From assembly GCF_964033635.1 (NCBI RefSeq), contig NZ_OZ035533.1, forward strand, positions 6,171,001 to 6,235,000: a stretch of 64,000 nucleotides of DNA. The letters run 5' to 3'. The notes beneath the pieces were generated by a model, which saw only the letters and a list, made by a program, of their open reading frames with translations, was not told the origin of the DNA and did not search any database. Positions 44,942 through 54,953 of this stretch are shown here, piece after piece (within the stretch, counting starts at the first letter, position 1; each line of letters opens with the position of its first letter). This DNA comes from Chitinophaga sp. MM2321 (GTDB lineage: Bacteria; Bacteroidota; Bacteroidia; Chitinophagales; Chitinophagaceae). The position numbers were made by a program, and so were the translations under genes.

Positions 44942-46201
44942 ATGAAACTGTCTCATTTAGCCGAAACACTGATAGGGTCCGAAATTATTAAGTTGGCAGC
45001 TGAAATAAAGGAGAAGCAGGCCAGGGGAGAAAAGATCTATAACTTCACGATCGGCGATTTTGATCCGAAAGTATTCCCTATCCCGGTTGAATTTGAACAG
45101 GAAATCATTACTGCTTATAAAGAACACCTGACGAACTACCCCCCTGCCGATGGTATTGCAGAGCTGAGAGCAGCAGTAAGTGATTTCATTGCCACACGTG
45201 AGGGCCTGCACTACGACCCAGCTAAGGAAATTGTAATTTCCTGCGGTGGCCGTCCCATCATTTACGCCACTTTCAGAACCATTGCAGACCGTGGTGAGAA
45301 AATTGTTTACGCAACACCATCATGGAATAACAATCACTACACACACTTCCTGGAAGCAGAACATGTGGTGCTGGAAACAACGCCTGAAAATGATTTCATG
45401 CCTACAGCAGCAGAACTGAAACCATTGCTGAAAGGCGCTACGCTGTTGGCACTGTGTTCTCCACAAAACCCTACCGGCACGGCTTTCCACAAGCAACAGC
45501 TGGAAGAGATCTGTGACCTGGTAATTGCTGAAAACAAAAGCAGGGATGCTAACGAGAAACCACTATACCTGCTGTTTGATCAGATGTACTGGGTACTGAC
45601 CTTTGGTAAAACGGAGCACTACAACCCGGTTACCTTGCGTCCTGAACTGAAAGAATATACCATTTTCATTGATGGCATGAGTAAAGCGTTTGCTGCTACC
45701 GGCGTAAGAGTTGGTTGGGCACTGGGACCTGCACATGTAATCGCTAAAATGAAAGCAATCCTTTCCCACGTAGGCGCCTGGAGCCCGATGGCCGAACAGA
45801 AAGCCGCTGCCCGCTACCTGGTACAGAAAGAAAATGTGGACAGGTACCTGCAGCACTTTAAAAGCGAGATTGAAGAAAGACTGGTGAAAATATACCAGGG
45901 CTTTGACAGCCTGAAAAAAGCTGGTCATGCTGTAGATGCAATCGCACCGCAGGCGGCCATCTATCTCACCGTAAAGCTTGACCTCACAGGTAAAAAGACT
46001 GCTGATGGCACGGTGCTACAGGATCAGGCGGCGGTTACCTCCTATATCCTGAACGAAGCAAAACTGGCATTGGTACCTTTCTATGCATTTGGGGCAGCTA
46101 AAAACGCTCCCTGGTACCGCCTCAGCGTAGGTACCTGCGTAAAAGAAGAAATTCCTGCTATGTTTGAAAAGTTGCAGGCGGCACTGGAGCAACTGAAATA
46201 A
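44942..46201 (+). CDS. Pyridoxal-phosphate aminotransferase, class I/II
   Basis: A 419-residue fold-type I enzyme of the aspartate aminotransferase group. Seen are YNFTIGDFDPKVFPIP, YPPADGIAELRAAVSDF, ISCGGRPIIYATFRTI, the CSPQNPTGTAF motif, LLFDQMYW and the PLP Lys in DGMSKAFAATGVRVGW (about 246), then YRLSVGTC near the end. The substrate is probably aspartate or another amino acid and cannot be fixed from sequence. Single gene with its own promoter and a strong terminator. Confidence 0.92.
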   Translation: MKLSHLAETLIGSEIIKLAAEIKEKQARGEKIYNFTIGDFDPKVFPIPVEFEQEIITAYKEHLTNYPPADGIAELRAAVSDFIATREGLHYDPAKEIVISCGGRPIIYATFRTIADRGEKIVYATPSWNNNHYTHFLEAEHVVLETTPENDFMPTAAELKPLLKGATLLALCSPQNPTGTAFHKQQLEEICDLVIAENKSRDANEKPLYLLFDQMYWVLTFGKTEHYNPVTLRPELKEYTIFIDGMSKAFAATGVRVGWALGPAHVIAKMKAILSHVGAWSPMAEQKAAARYLVQKENVDRYLQHFKSEIEERLVKIYQGFDSLKKAGHAVDAIAPQAAIYLTVKLDLTGKKTADGTVLQDQAAVTSYILNEAKLALVPFYAFGAAKNAPWYRLSVGTCVKEEIPAMFEKLQAALEQLK

Positions 46202-46222
46202 AGATGCTGATATTTTTATAAG

Positions 46223-46253
46223 ATAGCCCCGGAAGATGTTCTTCCGGGGCTAT
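46223..46253 (+). terminator. Terminator of the aminotransferase gene
   Basis: A perfect 13-bp stem (ATAGCCCCGGAAG with CTTCCGGGGCTAT), 5-base loop, then TGTGTTTAT. Confidence 0.88.
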
Positions 46254-46391
46254 TGTGTTTATATAGTGTTGTGGTAGCCCCCGCTGTATGTATCGCATAA
46301 AATCTTCTCATCTTTTTAATCAAATAACCCTGCTTAACTGTTAAATACCTGTTAAATGGTCAACTTTGATTACTAATTCAAAAAATGTTCC

Positions 46392-46399
46392 TAATTTTG
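46392..46399 (+). promoter_or_regulatory. -7 element of the efflux operon
   Basis: TAATTTTG, exact TAnnTTTG, with TTTG 23 bases upstream (46365-46368) as a -33 candidate. It lies inside the reading frame that could extend upstream from the first TetR gene, which supports the ATG at 46429. Confidence 0.65.
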
Positions 46400-46428
46400 A
46401 CCTTGAAACTAAAAAAGTCAAAAAGTTA

Positions 46429-47034
46429 ATGCAAACAGAGAATAAAGACGAGATGAGGGAGAAGATCCTGGAGGCGGCTCTGAAGCGTTTTACTCACTAT
46501 GGCGCTGCAAAAACCACCATGAATGAGATTGCCGATGACCTGCATTGTTCAAAGGCTTCTTTATATTATTACTTCCCGGATAAGAATGCCATGCACCTGG
46601 CTGCACTGGAAAAGATCGGGGAAGCGTATTTCCAGGAGATGGAGAAAGAAAGCCGGCATGTAAAATCGGCTTCAAAAGCTCTGCAAAGGATCATTGAGAT
46701 CAGGGAAGTGTTTGTGAAAAAATTCTGCCGCCTGGAAATATTTAAGCTGATGCGGAATGGTTCCGATCTTTTGCAGGAAGAGATGATCAAAGCGAAAAAG
46801 AGAGAAGTGGCGCTTCATGCAGCCATCATCAAAGCCGGTGTGGCCGCGGGAGAGTTTAAGGTAAAACATATTGATCAAACGGCAGAATTGCTTGTACAAT
46901 GTATGATGGGCCTGCGCTTTTCGGTGCCGGATCACGTACGGCAGGATATGGAACTGGATGATGAATTGTTTGCCAAAGTGATTGAAAAACAGAAACAGCT
47001 GCTGGAAATATTTATTAAAGGAATTAAGGCGTAA
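46429..47034 (+). CDS. TetR/AcrR-family regulator (first of two)
   Basis: A 201-residue repressor-type protein. The DNA-binding domain is KILEAALKRFTHYGAAKTTMNEIADDLHCSKASLYYYFPDKNAMHLAAL (about residues 11-59), a standard TetR HTH. The C-terminal ligand domain is all helical and unlike its neighbour's. An in-frame ATG at 46366 is dismissed because the promoter element lies after it. It is 7 bases upstream of a second TetR gene and leads an RND efflux operon, so it probably represses that operon in response to a toxic compound. Confidence 0.9.
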   Translation: MQTENKDEMREKILEAALKRFTHYGAAKTTMNEIADDLHCSKASLYYYFPDKNAMHLAALEKIGEAYFQEMEKESRHVKSASKALQRIIEIREVFVKKFCRLEIFKLMRNGSDLLQEEMIKAKKREVALHAAIIKAGVAAGEFKVKHIDQTAELLVQCMMGLRFSVPDHVRQDMELDDELFAKVIEKQKQLLEIFIKGIKA

Positions 47035-47041
47035 ATAAAAC

Positions 47042-47656
47042 ATGGTACCGAGAGATAGAATATTGGAAACGGCGTTGCGTATGTTCAGAATATACGGTGT
47101 GAAAGGGGTGACCATGTTTGATATAGCCCGTGATTGCGGGGTTTCTAAAAAAACGGTGTACGAGCATTTTGCGGATAAACAATCGCTGATTGATGAAGGG
47201 ATGCAGCAATTGCTGAACAATCATATTGCTTTTTTCCAGGAATGCCACCAACACGCTGAAAATGCCATAGATGAACTGGTGCGTAATATGAAGTATGTGA
47301 CCCGTCTTGCTAAAAAGTTGAACCCAGTGATGCTTTTTGAAATCCAGAAATATCATCCGGATACCTGGCTGAATATCGAAAAATTTAAAGGAGACTGTAT
47401 TCTGTATGGCATCAAAGAAAATTTAAAGCGGGGAATGACGGAAGGCCTATACCGTCAGAACCTGAATATAAATATTGTAGCACGCATGCGACAGTTGCAA
47501 CTGGAAGCTGCTTTTGACCCGATCCAGTACCCGGCAGATCATTTTGAAATGCACGAAGTAATGGAACAGGTAACCGCACATTTTATACTGGGTATTGCCA
47601 CTATTAAAGGACACAAGCTGGTAAACCAGTATTTGCAAATCAAAGAAGAAGAATAA
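47042..47656 (+). CDS. TetR/AcrR-family regulator (second of two)
   Basis: A 204-residue protein with an N-terminal TetR HTH, RILETALRMFRIYGVKGVTMFDIARDCGVSKKTVYEHFADKQSLI. The C-terminal domain (VMLFEIQKYHPDTWLNIEKFKGDCI) resembles that of TetR proteins that precede Bacteroidota TolC genes. It sits 7 bases after the first TetR gene and 10 bases before the TolC gene, so all five are one transcription unit. It need not be redundant: the two sensors may answer different ligands. Confidence 0.9.
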   Translation: MVPRDRILETALRMFRIYGVKGVTMFDIARDCGVSKKTVYEHFADKQSLIDEGMQQLLNNHIAFFQECHQHAENAIDELVRNMKYVTRLAKKLNPVMLFEIQKYHPDTWLNIEKFKGDCILYGIKENLKRGMTEGLYRQNLNINIVARMRQLQLEAAFDPIQYPADHFEMHEVMEQVTAHFILGIATIKGHKLVNQYLQIKEEE

Positions 47657-47666
47657 TCAGAAACGT

Positions 47667-49025
47667 ATGAAGCGATTAAAGTTAACGCTTATTCTCCTGA
47701 TGGGGATAGGGGTATATAACGGCTATGCACAAACGCAACTGACGTTGCAGGAAGCCCTGAAGTTCGCATTGGGTAATAACCAGCAACTCGCCAGAACAAG
47801 AATGGAAGAGGAAATGGGTAAGTTCAAAACCCAGGAAGTCCGCTCCCAGGCATTACCGCAGATCAATGGTAGTGCCAACTATACCGATAACCTCATGCTC
47901 CAGAAATCATTGATACCTGGTGAAATGCTGGGAAAATCTGCTGATAGTTCTGTACTGGTAGCCTTTGGTGTTCAATACAGCACGTCTGTAGGCGCTGAAT
48001 TAAGTCAACAGGTTTTTAACAAGGCCGTTTTTACCGGGCTGAAAGCTGCTAAATCAGGCGAAGAATATTATTCCCTGCAATCACAGCAATCCGCTGAAAA
48101 TGTGATCTACAATGTATCCCAGCTATATTATCAACTGCTGGTAACACAGGAAAAAATAATCACCATCAACAGCAATATCGAAAAGCTGACGCAACTGGTA
48201 GCCGCTACCAAATCACAATATGATAACGGGTTGGCTAAGAAAATAGACCTGGACCGTATCCGGGTAAATCTTACCAATTACGTTACCCAGCGTACCCAGT
48301 TGCAGAATCAGTCTCATATGCAGACGAACAACCTGAAACGCGTCATGGGTATGCCTTTGGAAGCAAACTTTTCTTTGCCTCCCGCTTCATTAACGGAGAT
48401 AGAAAAGAAAGCCGCAGGCGTTTTGCAGTATGATGATATGAACCTGGGCGAGAGAACAGAATTCAAATTGCTGAAGAAGCAGGAAGAGCTGCAATTACTG
48501 CAAAAGCAGGCTTACCAGGCGGAGTATTACCCGACGATTTCCCTGTTTGGCCGGTATAACTATAATGGAATGAGTCAGCATTTTGCTTTTGCAAAAGACC
48601 CTTCCAATGCTACCAACTGGTTTGGGGCCGCTGCAGTAGGGCTCTCCATGAAGATCCCCATTTTTGATGGCTTTGGCCGCCGTGCTAAAATGAGTCAGGC
48701 AAATGTATCCCTGCGCCAGCTCAACAAGCAACTGGAAGAAACAACACTCACACTTAATACCGAATACGAAAATGCCAAGTTACAGGTGAGAAGTAATCTC
48801 TCCACTATTACCACACAGAAAGAAAACGTAGATCTGGCCAACGAAGTGTATTATTCTACACAGAATAACTACAAACTCGGCCTGGCCAGCTTAACGGATC
48901 TGCTGAATTCCGAAACTTCCCTCGCAGACGCACAGAATAGCTACAACGAAGCATTGTTGCAGTATAAACTGGCAGAACTGGAAATTATAAAAAGCAAAGG
49001 CAGTTTGAAAGAACTGCTAAACTAA
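47667..49025 (+). CDS. TolC-family outer-membrane efflux protein
   Basis: A 452-residue outer-membrane channel component with a signal peptide at 1-21 (ending GYAQ). The two TolC-type repeats begin LTLQEALKFALGNNQQLARTR and LLKKQEELQLLQKQAYQAEYYPTISLFGRYNY; the long helices are rich in Gln, Asn and Leu (LQNQSHMQTNNLKRVMG, YNEALLQYKLAELEIIKSKG). Forms the tripartite pump with the next two gene products. Confidence 0.93.
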   Translation: MKRLKLTLILLMGIGVYNGYAQTQLTLQEALKFALGNNQQLARTRMEEEMGKFKTQEVRSQALPQINGSANYTDNLMLQKSLIPGEMLGKSADSSVLVAFGVQYSTSVGAELSQQVFNKAVFTGLKAAKSGEEYYSLQSQQSAENVIYNVSQLYYQLLVTQEKIITINSNIEKLTQLVAATKSQYDNGLAKKIDLDRIRVNLTNYVTQRTQLQNQSHMQTNNLKRVMGMPLEANFSLPPASLTEIEKKAAGVLQYDDMNLGERTEFKLLKKQEELQLLQKQAYQAEYYPTISLFGRYNYNGMSQHFAFAKDPSNATNWFGAAAVGLSMKIPIFDGFGRRAKMSQANVSLRQLNKQLEETTLTLNTEYENAKLQVRSNLSTITTQKENVDLANEVYYSTQNNYKLGLASLTDLLNSETSLADAQNSYNEALLQYKLAELEIIKSKGSLKELLN

Positions 49026-49091
49026 ACGTATAAACGAAATATAACGACCGCCTGCGGTTTACGCAGACAAAAACAAACAAACTATTTGCAG

Positions 49092-50162
49092 ATGAAAAAG
49101 TTTATAATCTGGGGCGTGGTAACAATAGGTGCAGTGGTACTGATCATGTGGAAGCTTAACGCAAATAAAAAAGCTAACGAAGCTAAAACAGCATTTGTAA
49201 AAGAAAGTAATACAGGTGCTATACCGGTACTGATACAGAAAGTATCCCGGAATGATTTTTCACAGGGATTTCTGGCCAATGGCAACTTTGCTCCTATCCG
49301 CGAACTGTCCTATATGGCGGAAGCTGCCGGCCGTATTACCAGGCTACTGGTAGATGAAGGCAGCGTAGTAACGCAGGGACAGGCAATCGCCTACATAGAT
49401 GGCCAGATCGTAAATACAGACCTGGAATCTGCAAAAGCTAACCTGGCACAGTTGAAAGTAGACAAGGAAAGATATGAAAGTGCTTTCCAGACAGGAGGCG
49501 TTACACAGAAGCAAATGGATGATGCCAGGCTTCAGTATGATATTGCTAAAACCCGTTATGAGGCTGCTGGTCGCCGTGTAAGCGACACTTATGTGAAAGC
49601 GCCTATTTCCGGTGTTATCAATAAAAAATATATAGAACAGGGTGCTTATCTCTCTATAGGCAATAAAATGTTTGACATCGTGGATGTATCCAGGCTGAAA
49701 CTGGCAGTAGCGGTACCGGAAGGCCAGGTGGTAGAACTGAAGAAAGGACAACGCGTAAAAGTTACTTCCACTGTATTTCCTGAAACAAGCTATGATGGTA
49801 CGATCACTTTCATCGCTGCAAAAGGCGACAACTCATTGAACTATCCCGTAGAAATGGAAGTAAGCAATGTGGCGGGCAAACCGCTGAAAGCCGGTATGTA
49901 CGGCACCGCACATTTTGAATCACCTGAAAGTGCACAAACCATCTTCGTTGCGCGCACCGCCTTTGTAGGTGGTGTAAACAGCAATGAGGTGTATGTGATG
50001 GAAGGTAACGTGGCAAAGATACGGAAGGTAGTAGCCGGCCGTATTATAGGCGACCAGGTGGAAATACGGGAAGGGCTGAACGAAGGTGATACCGTAATCA
50101 CAAGCGGACAGATTAACCTGTCGGAAGGGGCTACCGTAGTGGTGCAGAGCGCCAAAAAATAA
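49092..50162 (+). CDS. RND efflux periplasmic adaptor (membrane fusion protein)
   Basis: A 356-residue HlyD/AcrA-type adaptor. One N-terminal hydrophobic helix (KKFIIWGVVTIGAVVLIMWKL) anchors it; then come the lipoyl domain (AAGRITRLLVDEGSVVTQGQAIAYID), a short coiled coil, its second half (TYVKAPISGVINKKYIEQGAYLSIG) and the beta-barrel and membrane-proximal domains (RIIGDQVEIREGLNEGDTVITSGQINLSEG). An in-frame TTG lies six bases before the chosen ATG. Links the RND pump to TolC. Confidence 0.93.
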   Translation: MKKFIIWGVVTIGAVVLIMWKLNANKKANEAKTAFVKESNTGAIPVLIQKVSRNDFSQGFLANGNFAPIRELSYMAEAAGRITRLLVDEGSVVTQGQAIAYIDGQIVNTDLESAKANLAQLKVDKERYESAFQTGGVTQKQMDDARLQYDIAKTRYEAAGRRVSDTYVKAPISGVINKKYIEQGAYLSIGNKMFDIVDVSRLKLAVAVPEGQVVELKKGQRVKVTSTVFPETSYDGTITFIAAKGDNSLNYPVEMEVSNVAGKPLKAGMYGTAHFESPESAQTIFVARTAFVGGVNSNEVYVMEGNVAKIRKVVAGRIIGDQVEIREGLNEGDTVITSGQINLSEGATVVVQSAKK

Positions 50163-50202
50163 GTGTGGAATTGTATCTGGTGTCTGAACAAATTTTTGCA
50201 AC

Positions 50203-53200
50203 ATGAAGATTACTGAAATATCAATAAAGCGGCCTACCATAGTGGTGGTGGTGTTTACCATCCTCACCCTGCTGGGGGTTATGAGCTATAAATCACTGAA
50301 CTACGAGCTACTGCCGAAGTTCAGCTCACCCATCGTAACGATTGCTACGGTATACCCGGGTGCTTCGCCGAATGAGGTGGAAAGTACGATCACAAAAAAG
50401 ATCGAAGATGCGGTAGCATCCATGGAAAAGATCAAGAAGATTATTTCGAAGTCTTCTGAAAGCCTTTCCGTTATTACGGTAGAGTTGAATAACGATGCCG
50501 ATGTGGATATTGCCCTGCAGGATGCACAACGTAAGGTAAACGCTATCCTGGCCGATTTGCCGGGAGATGCCAAACCGCCTTCTCTCAATAAATTCTCTAT
50601 TGATGATTTACCGATCATGACATTGTCTGCCACCGCTGATATGGATGACAAACAGTTTTATGACCTGGTAGATAAAAAGTTGCAGCCACTTTTATCACGT
50701 CTGCCGGGCGTTGCCCAGGTATCGCTGATTGGTGGACAGGAACGTGAGATCCAGGTAAACGTGGACCCTAAAAGGTTACAGGCGTTTGGATTATCCATTC
50801 TGCAACTGCGGCAGATGATTACGAATGCGAATCTCGACTTCCCTACCGGTAAGGTGAAAACTGCTGATGAGCAGATCCTGATCCGTTTGGCGGGTAAGTA
50901 TAAAGATGTGGATCAGCTGCGTAACCTGGTGTTAAAAACCACAGCAGACGGCACCCAGGTGCGTTTGCAGGATGTAGCTGATGTGCAGGATGCACAGAAA
51001 GATGCAGAGCGTATTGCCCGTGTAGATGGCGTAAATGCCATTGCATTACAGGTGCAGAAACAAACCGATGCCAATGCGGTAACGGTGAGTGAAGGCATGA
51101 AGAAGGCAATTGCCAGCATAGAAAAAGATTATGCCCCCAATAACTTAAAAATATTAGTGGCAAATGACTCCTCGGATTTTACCCTGGAATCGGCTGACTC
51201 AGTAATACATGACCTTATCCTGGCGGTAGCCCTGGTGGCCATTGTAATGCTGTTGTTCCTGCACAGTATCCGTAGTGCATTGTTTGTAATGATCGCTATT
51301 CCGGCCTCCCTGATAGCAACTTTCATTGGCATGAAACTGATGGGCTTTTCGCTCAACCTCATGTCACTGTTAGGTTTATCGCTGGTGGTAGGTATCCTGG
51401 TGGATGATGCCATCGTGGTGCTGGAAAATATTTACCGGCACATGGAAATGGGTAAAAACCGTGTCCGTGCAGCGTTTGACGGTGTAAAGGAAGTAGGGTT
51501 TACCGTTACCTCCATTACCCTGGTAATTGTGGTGGTGTTCTTACCTATCTCTTTAACAAACGAACTGGTATCAAAGATCCTCCGTGAGTTCTGCGTGGTA
51601 GTAATGATTTCCACGATGCTCAGTTTATTATCTTCCTTTATGATCGTACCGCTGTTATCATCCCGCTTTGGTAAGCTGGAACATATAACAGGTAAGAACG
51701 TATTTGAAAAGTTTATCCTTTGGTTTGAAAAGCAATTACAGCACTTTACCCACTGGATGACAGGTGTCCTGAAATGGGCGCTGGCACATAAAGCTGTTAC
51801 GCTGATCGCGGCCGTGGGCTTGTTGTTTCTCTCTTTTATGCTGGTAGGCAAAGGGTACATTGGTGGGGAGTTTATTCCCAAAGGCGACCGCGGACAGTTT
51901 ATCATCATGCTGGAAATGCCGAAAGATGCGTCCGTACAACAAACGAACCAGGCTACCCGTACAGCAGAACAATATCTTAGCAAGAAGGCGGAGATTACAC
52001 GTTTGATCACTACTGTAGGACAAACCAGTGAAGATGGTTTTGGTAATGCACAGTCTACCGCTTATAAATCAGAGATCACCGTAATGTTGGTGAGTCCTGA
52101 ACAGCGGCTGGATGGTTCCGATATATATGGCGCAAAGATTAAGAAAGAACTGAAGAGCATACTGCCGGGTGTGAAAGTGAAAACCACTAATGTGAGTATC
52201 CTGGGTACTGCGGAGAGAGCGCCGGTAGAATTGATCGTGATGGGTACTGAACTGGACAGTGTGATGGCTTATGCAAAGAAGGCGATGGACACCCTGAAAA
52301 CGATCAGTGGCGCCAGTGAGGTAAAATTATCGGTGGAAGATGGTAACCCCGAAATCAATGTGCAGGTGGATCGTGATAAGATGTCTGCTTTAGGACTTAC
52401 CCTGGATGCGGTGGGCGGTACCATGCAAACTGCTTTCAGCGGTACGGCAGACGACTCCAAAGTGAAGTTCCGCCAGGGAGATTATGAGTATGATATCAAC
52501 ATCCGTTTTGATGAATTCAATAGAAAGAATTTACAGGATGTATCCAATATCCAGTTTGTTAATGACAAGGGACAGCTGATTAAGTTATCCCAGTTTGCCA
52601 ATATATCGGAAGGTTCAGGGCCGAGCCACCTGGAGAGAAGGGATAAAAATACTTCTGTATCTGTGCAGGCGCAGGTAATAGGACGCCCATCCGGTACGGT
52701 AACACAGGAATTTGCTGCAAAGCTGACGCAGATGGAAAAACCTGCCGGGATCAACTACCTGTTTGGCGGGGACGCGGAGAACCAGGGTGATTCCTTTGGT
52801 ACATTGGGCACGGCGTTGCTGATCTCTATTGTACTGGTGTACCTGATCATGGTAGCGTTGTACGACAACTATATCCATCCTTTTGTGGTATTGTTCTCTA
52901 TTCCGCTGGCAATTATCGGTGCCTTGCTGGCCCTGGCGCTGACTAATAATACACTGAACATCTTTACCATCCTGGGTATGATCATGTTGATCGGGCTTGT
53001 GGCGAAGAATGCGATCATCCTGGTGGATTTTACCAACCAGATGAAGGAAGAGGGGCAAACAACTTATCAGGCGCTGATACATGCCAATAATGCGCGTTTG
53101 CGGCCTATCCTCATGACTACGATTGCGATGGTGATCGGTATGTTGCCCATTGCACTGGCTACGGGTGGCGTTGCTTCCACTAAAAACGGGCTGGCCTGGG

Positions 53201-53385
53201 TTATTATCGGTGGGTTGATGAGCTCTATGTTCCTGACCCTGATTGTAGTGCCGGTAGTGTATATGGTGGTAGATAAGGGGATGGCGAAATTCGGTATAGG
53301 TAAACTATCCTCCAAACGCTATATCAGACAGCGTATGAAGGCGCCTTACAAAGCAATTCCTTTACATGAGATACATAATAATTAA
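50203..53385 (+). CDS. RND-family efflux permease (HAE1 type)
   Basis: A 1060-residue inner-membrane proton-driven exporter with 12 membrane helices and two large periplasmic loops. It starts MKITEISIKRPTIVVVVFTILTLLGV. The proton relay Asp pair is in VGILVDDAIVVLENIYRH (about 402-403), and the second half has GLVAKNAIILVDFTNQM and LRPILMTTIAMVIGMLPIALATG. The HAE1 group moves hydrophobic or amphiphilic compounds; the actual substrate is unknown. Last gene of the operon, followed by a strong terminator. Confidence 0.95.
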   Translation: MKITEISIKRPTIVVVVFTILTLLGVMSYKSLNYELLPKFSSPIVTIATVYPGASPNEVESTITKKIEDAVASMEKIKKIISKSSESLSVITVELNNDADVDIALQDAQRKVNAILADLPGDAKPPSLNKFSIDDLPIMTLSATADMDDKQFYDLVDKKLQPLLSRLPGVAQVSLIGGQEREIQVNVDPKRLQAFGLSILQLRQMITNANLDFPTGKVKTADEQILIRLAGKYKDVDQLRNLVLKTTADGTQVRLQDVADVQDAQKDAERIARVDGVNAIALQVQKQTDANAVTVSEGMKKAIASIEKDYAPNNLKILVANDSSDFTLESADSVIHDLILAVALVAIVMLLFLHSIRSALFVMIAIPASLIATFIGMKLMGFSLNLMSLLGLSLVVGILVDDAIVVLENIYRHMEMGKNRVRAAFDGVKEVGFTVTSITLVIVVVFLPISLTNELVSKILREFCVVVMISTMLSLLSSFMIVPLLSSRFGKLEHITGKNVFEKFILWFEKQLQHFTHWMTGVLKWALAHKAVTLIAAVGLLFLSFMLVGKGYIGGEFIPKGDRGQFIIMLEMPKDASVQQTNQATRTAEQYLSKKAEITRLITTVGQTSEDGFGNAQSTAYKSEITVMLVSPEQRLDGSDIYGAKIKKELKSILPGVKVKTTNVSILGTAERAPVELIVMGTELDSVMAYAKKAMDTLKTISGASEVKLSVEDGNPEINVQVDRDKMSALGLTLDAVGGTMQTAFSGTADDSKVKFRQGDYEYDINIRFDEFNRKNLQDVSNIQFVNDKGQLIKLSQFANISEGSGPSHLERRDKNTSVSVQAQVIGRPSGTVTQEFAAKLTQMEKPAGINYLFGGDAENQGDSFGTLGTALLISIVLVYLIMVALYDNYIHPFVVLFSIPLAIIGALLALALTNNTLNIFTILGMIMLIGLVAKNAIILVDFTNQMKEEGQTTYQALIHANNARLRPILMTTIAMVIGMLPIALATGGVASTKNGLAWVIIGGLMSSMFLTLIVVPVVYMVVDKGMAKFGIGKLSSKRYIRQRMKAPYKAIPLHEIHNN

Positions 53386-53436
53386 GTTATTATAAAGAGT
53401 TGTTACGAACAATGTAACAGTTGTAGGTTAGGTAAT

Positions 53437-53465
53437 GGCCGGAATATTCATATTCCGGCCTTTTT
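53437..53465 (+). terminator. Terminator of the efflux operon
   Basis: A perfect 10-bp stem (GGCCGGAATA with TATTCCGGCC), 4-base loop and five T. A smaller hairpin TGTTAC/GTAACA precedes it at 53401-53419. Confidence 0.93.
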
Positions 53466-53527
53466 ATTTTCAGTGATACTAACGGTGTACTATATACGTT
53501 TTTCCTCTCCTCCCCTTTGCAGTTGAC

Positions 53528-54943
53528 TTACAAGGCAGCTGTTTTACGCACTTCTTCAAAGGTGTAACTTTTTGTTACCCTGCCATTTTCGAATACGGTG
53601 TGGAGTACATCTTCGAGATGAGGCGCTTCTGTTTGAGTGAATGTTTTGAAGATACCGTTATCATTTACCAGCTTTAGTTTGCCGGCTTTTGATTTTTTGA
53701 AAGATGTCCGCAGTTGTCCGTTCGCATCCATTTCTACGGGCATTTTTTGTACGTTGATACCTTTGCCATTTACTTCTGCGTAAGCGCATTTCAAGGCAAA
53801 TTCCTGTGTGTCGCGGTTTACCCGTTGCAGCAAGGCGCCGCCCATGCCGAGAACCAGGTTTTCGGCACTGATACCAGCTTCCTGTAAAGCGGCAAAGATG
53901 CCGGGAATGGAAGAGTAGCTGATACCATCGCCTTGTATTACGCGTACCTGTGGCGGTAGTACTTTGAATCCTTTTTCATTGACAGTATAGCCGAACTTAT
54001 TCATTAGTATATCGAATATTGTCAGCAGTGTTTTTACCGGATCGCCGCTGTCGGGGCGGATCACGAGGGTGCCGTCTCTGCTGAGGATCTGTTCTTTCAG
54101 TTCAGTGCCCCAGTATTGTTCGCAGGCGCGGAAAATATTGTAGGAGTCAGATACACAGGCGATGGTGCCGGTAGGGTAAGTATCGAGGATGTGTTTGAAT
54201 ATTTCCAGTTCCCCTTCTTCGCCCAGAAGAGTACAGACAGAGTGTTCTGTGGCGGGGATGGAGAGGCCCGGCGCCGTAGGGGCGTGGTAATAGCGTTTGG
54301 CAAAAACAGAACCGGGGATGGTATCGCTGCCGGAGAAGTTGACCAGGTGGGCGCTTCCACCTATGCCGGCACTTTCTACGGAGCTGGCGCCGCGGAAGCC
54401 GAAGTCATTGAGTACAAAATCTATTCCTGCAAAAGCGGCTTCACTGGCTGTTGCTTTATAGTAATGCTTTATGATCTTTTTAATTTCGCGGGAGAGCGAA
54501 GCAACAGTGCAGGGGTACCATACCTGCATCAGTAATGTTTCCAGGAAGTTGGTCAGCCAGAAACATTCGGGATCGGTGTTTTCAATGGTCATCAGCACAT
54601 TTCGTACAGGCACTACCGTGCCCTCTGCCACTGCTTTGATGCGGATGGGTAATTTACCACCGTGTTTGTTAATGATATATTCAAAGCGGCTGCGTTCAAA
54701 TATATCTTTGCGGCCGAAAACCTCCAGCAGCGTGGTTTCCGCTTCGTCCAGCTTTTCGTTGGTGAAGACGACCCCTTCGAGGTATTCTTTCAGAAAATAC
54801 TGGAGGCCATAGAAAACGGTTTCATCAAATTTACCGCCGCGGCTTTCCAGGTAGGAGTAAATAAGTTGTGTACCGGGAATATATAATTTGTGGTGAGAAT
54901 ATTTGTAAGCATCTGCCAGGAGTATGAGATTTTCCTTTATCAT
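53528..54943 (-). CDS. nadV: Nicotinamide phosphoribosyltransferase
   Basis: Makes nicotinamide mononucleotide from nicotinamide and PRPP in NAD salvage. At 471 residues it matches bacterial NadV and animal NAMPT. Conserved parts are LLADAYKYSHHKLYIPGTQLIYSYLESRGG, FLETLLMQVWYPCTVAS, DFGFRGASSVESAGIGGSAHLVNFSGSDTI, IPATEHSVC with the catalytic His, RPDSGDPV and VIQGDGISYSS. It is 10 bases downstream of a lipoprotein gene on the same strand. No NMN adenylyltransferase gene adjoins it. Confidence 0.93.
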   Translation of the reverse strand: MIKENLILLADAYKYSHHKLYIPGTQLIYSYLESRGGKFDETVFYGLQYFLKEYLEGVVFTNEKLDEAETTLLEVFGRKDIFERSRFEYIINKHGGKLPIRIKAVAEGTVVPVRNVLMTIENTDPECFWLTNFLETLLMQVWYPCTVASLSREIKKIIKHYYKATASEAAFAGIDFVLNDFGFRGASSVESAGIGGSAHLVNFSGSDTIPGSVFAKRYYHAPTAPGLSIPATEHSVCTLLGEEGELEIFKHILDTYPTGTIACVSDSYNIFRACEQYWGTELKEQILSRDGTLVIRPDSGDPVKTLLTIFDILMNKFGYTVNEKGFKVLPPQVRVIQGDGISYSSIPGIFAALQEAGISAENLVLGMGGALLQRVNRDTQEFALKCAYAEVNGKGINVQKMPVEMDANGQLRTSFKKSKAGKLKLVNDNGIFKTFTQTEAPHLEDVLHTVFENGRVTKSYTFEEVRKTAAL

Positions 54944-54953
54944 ATCAGCTGGA

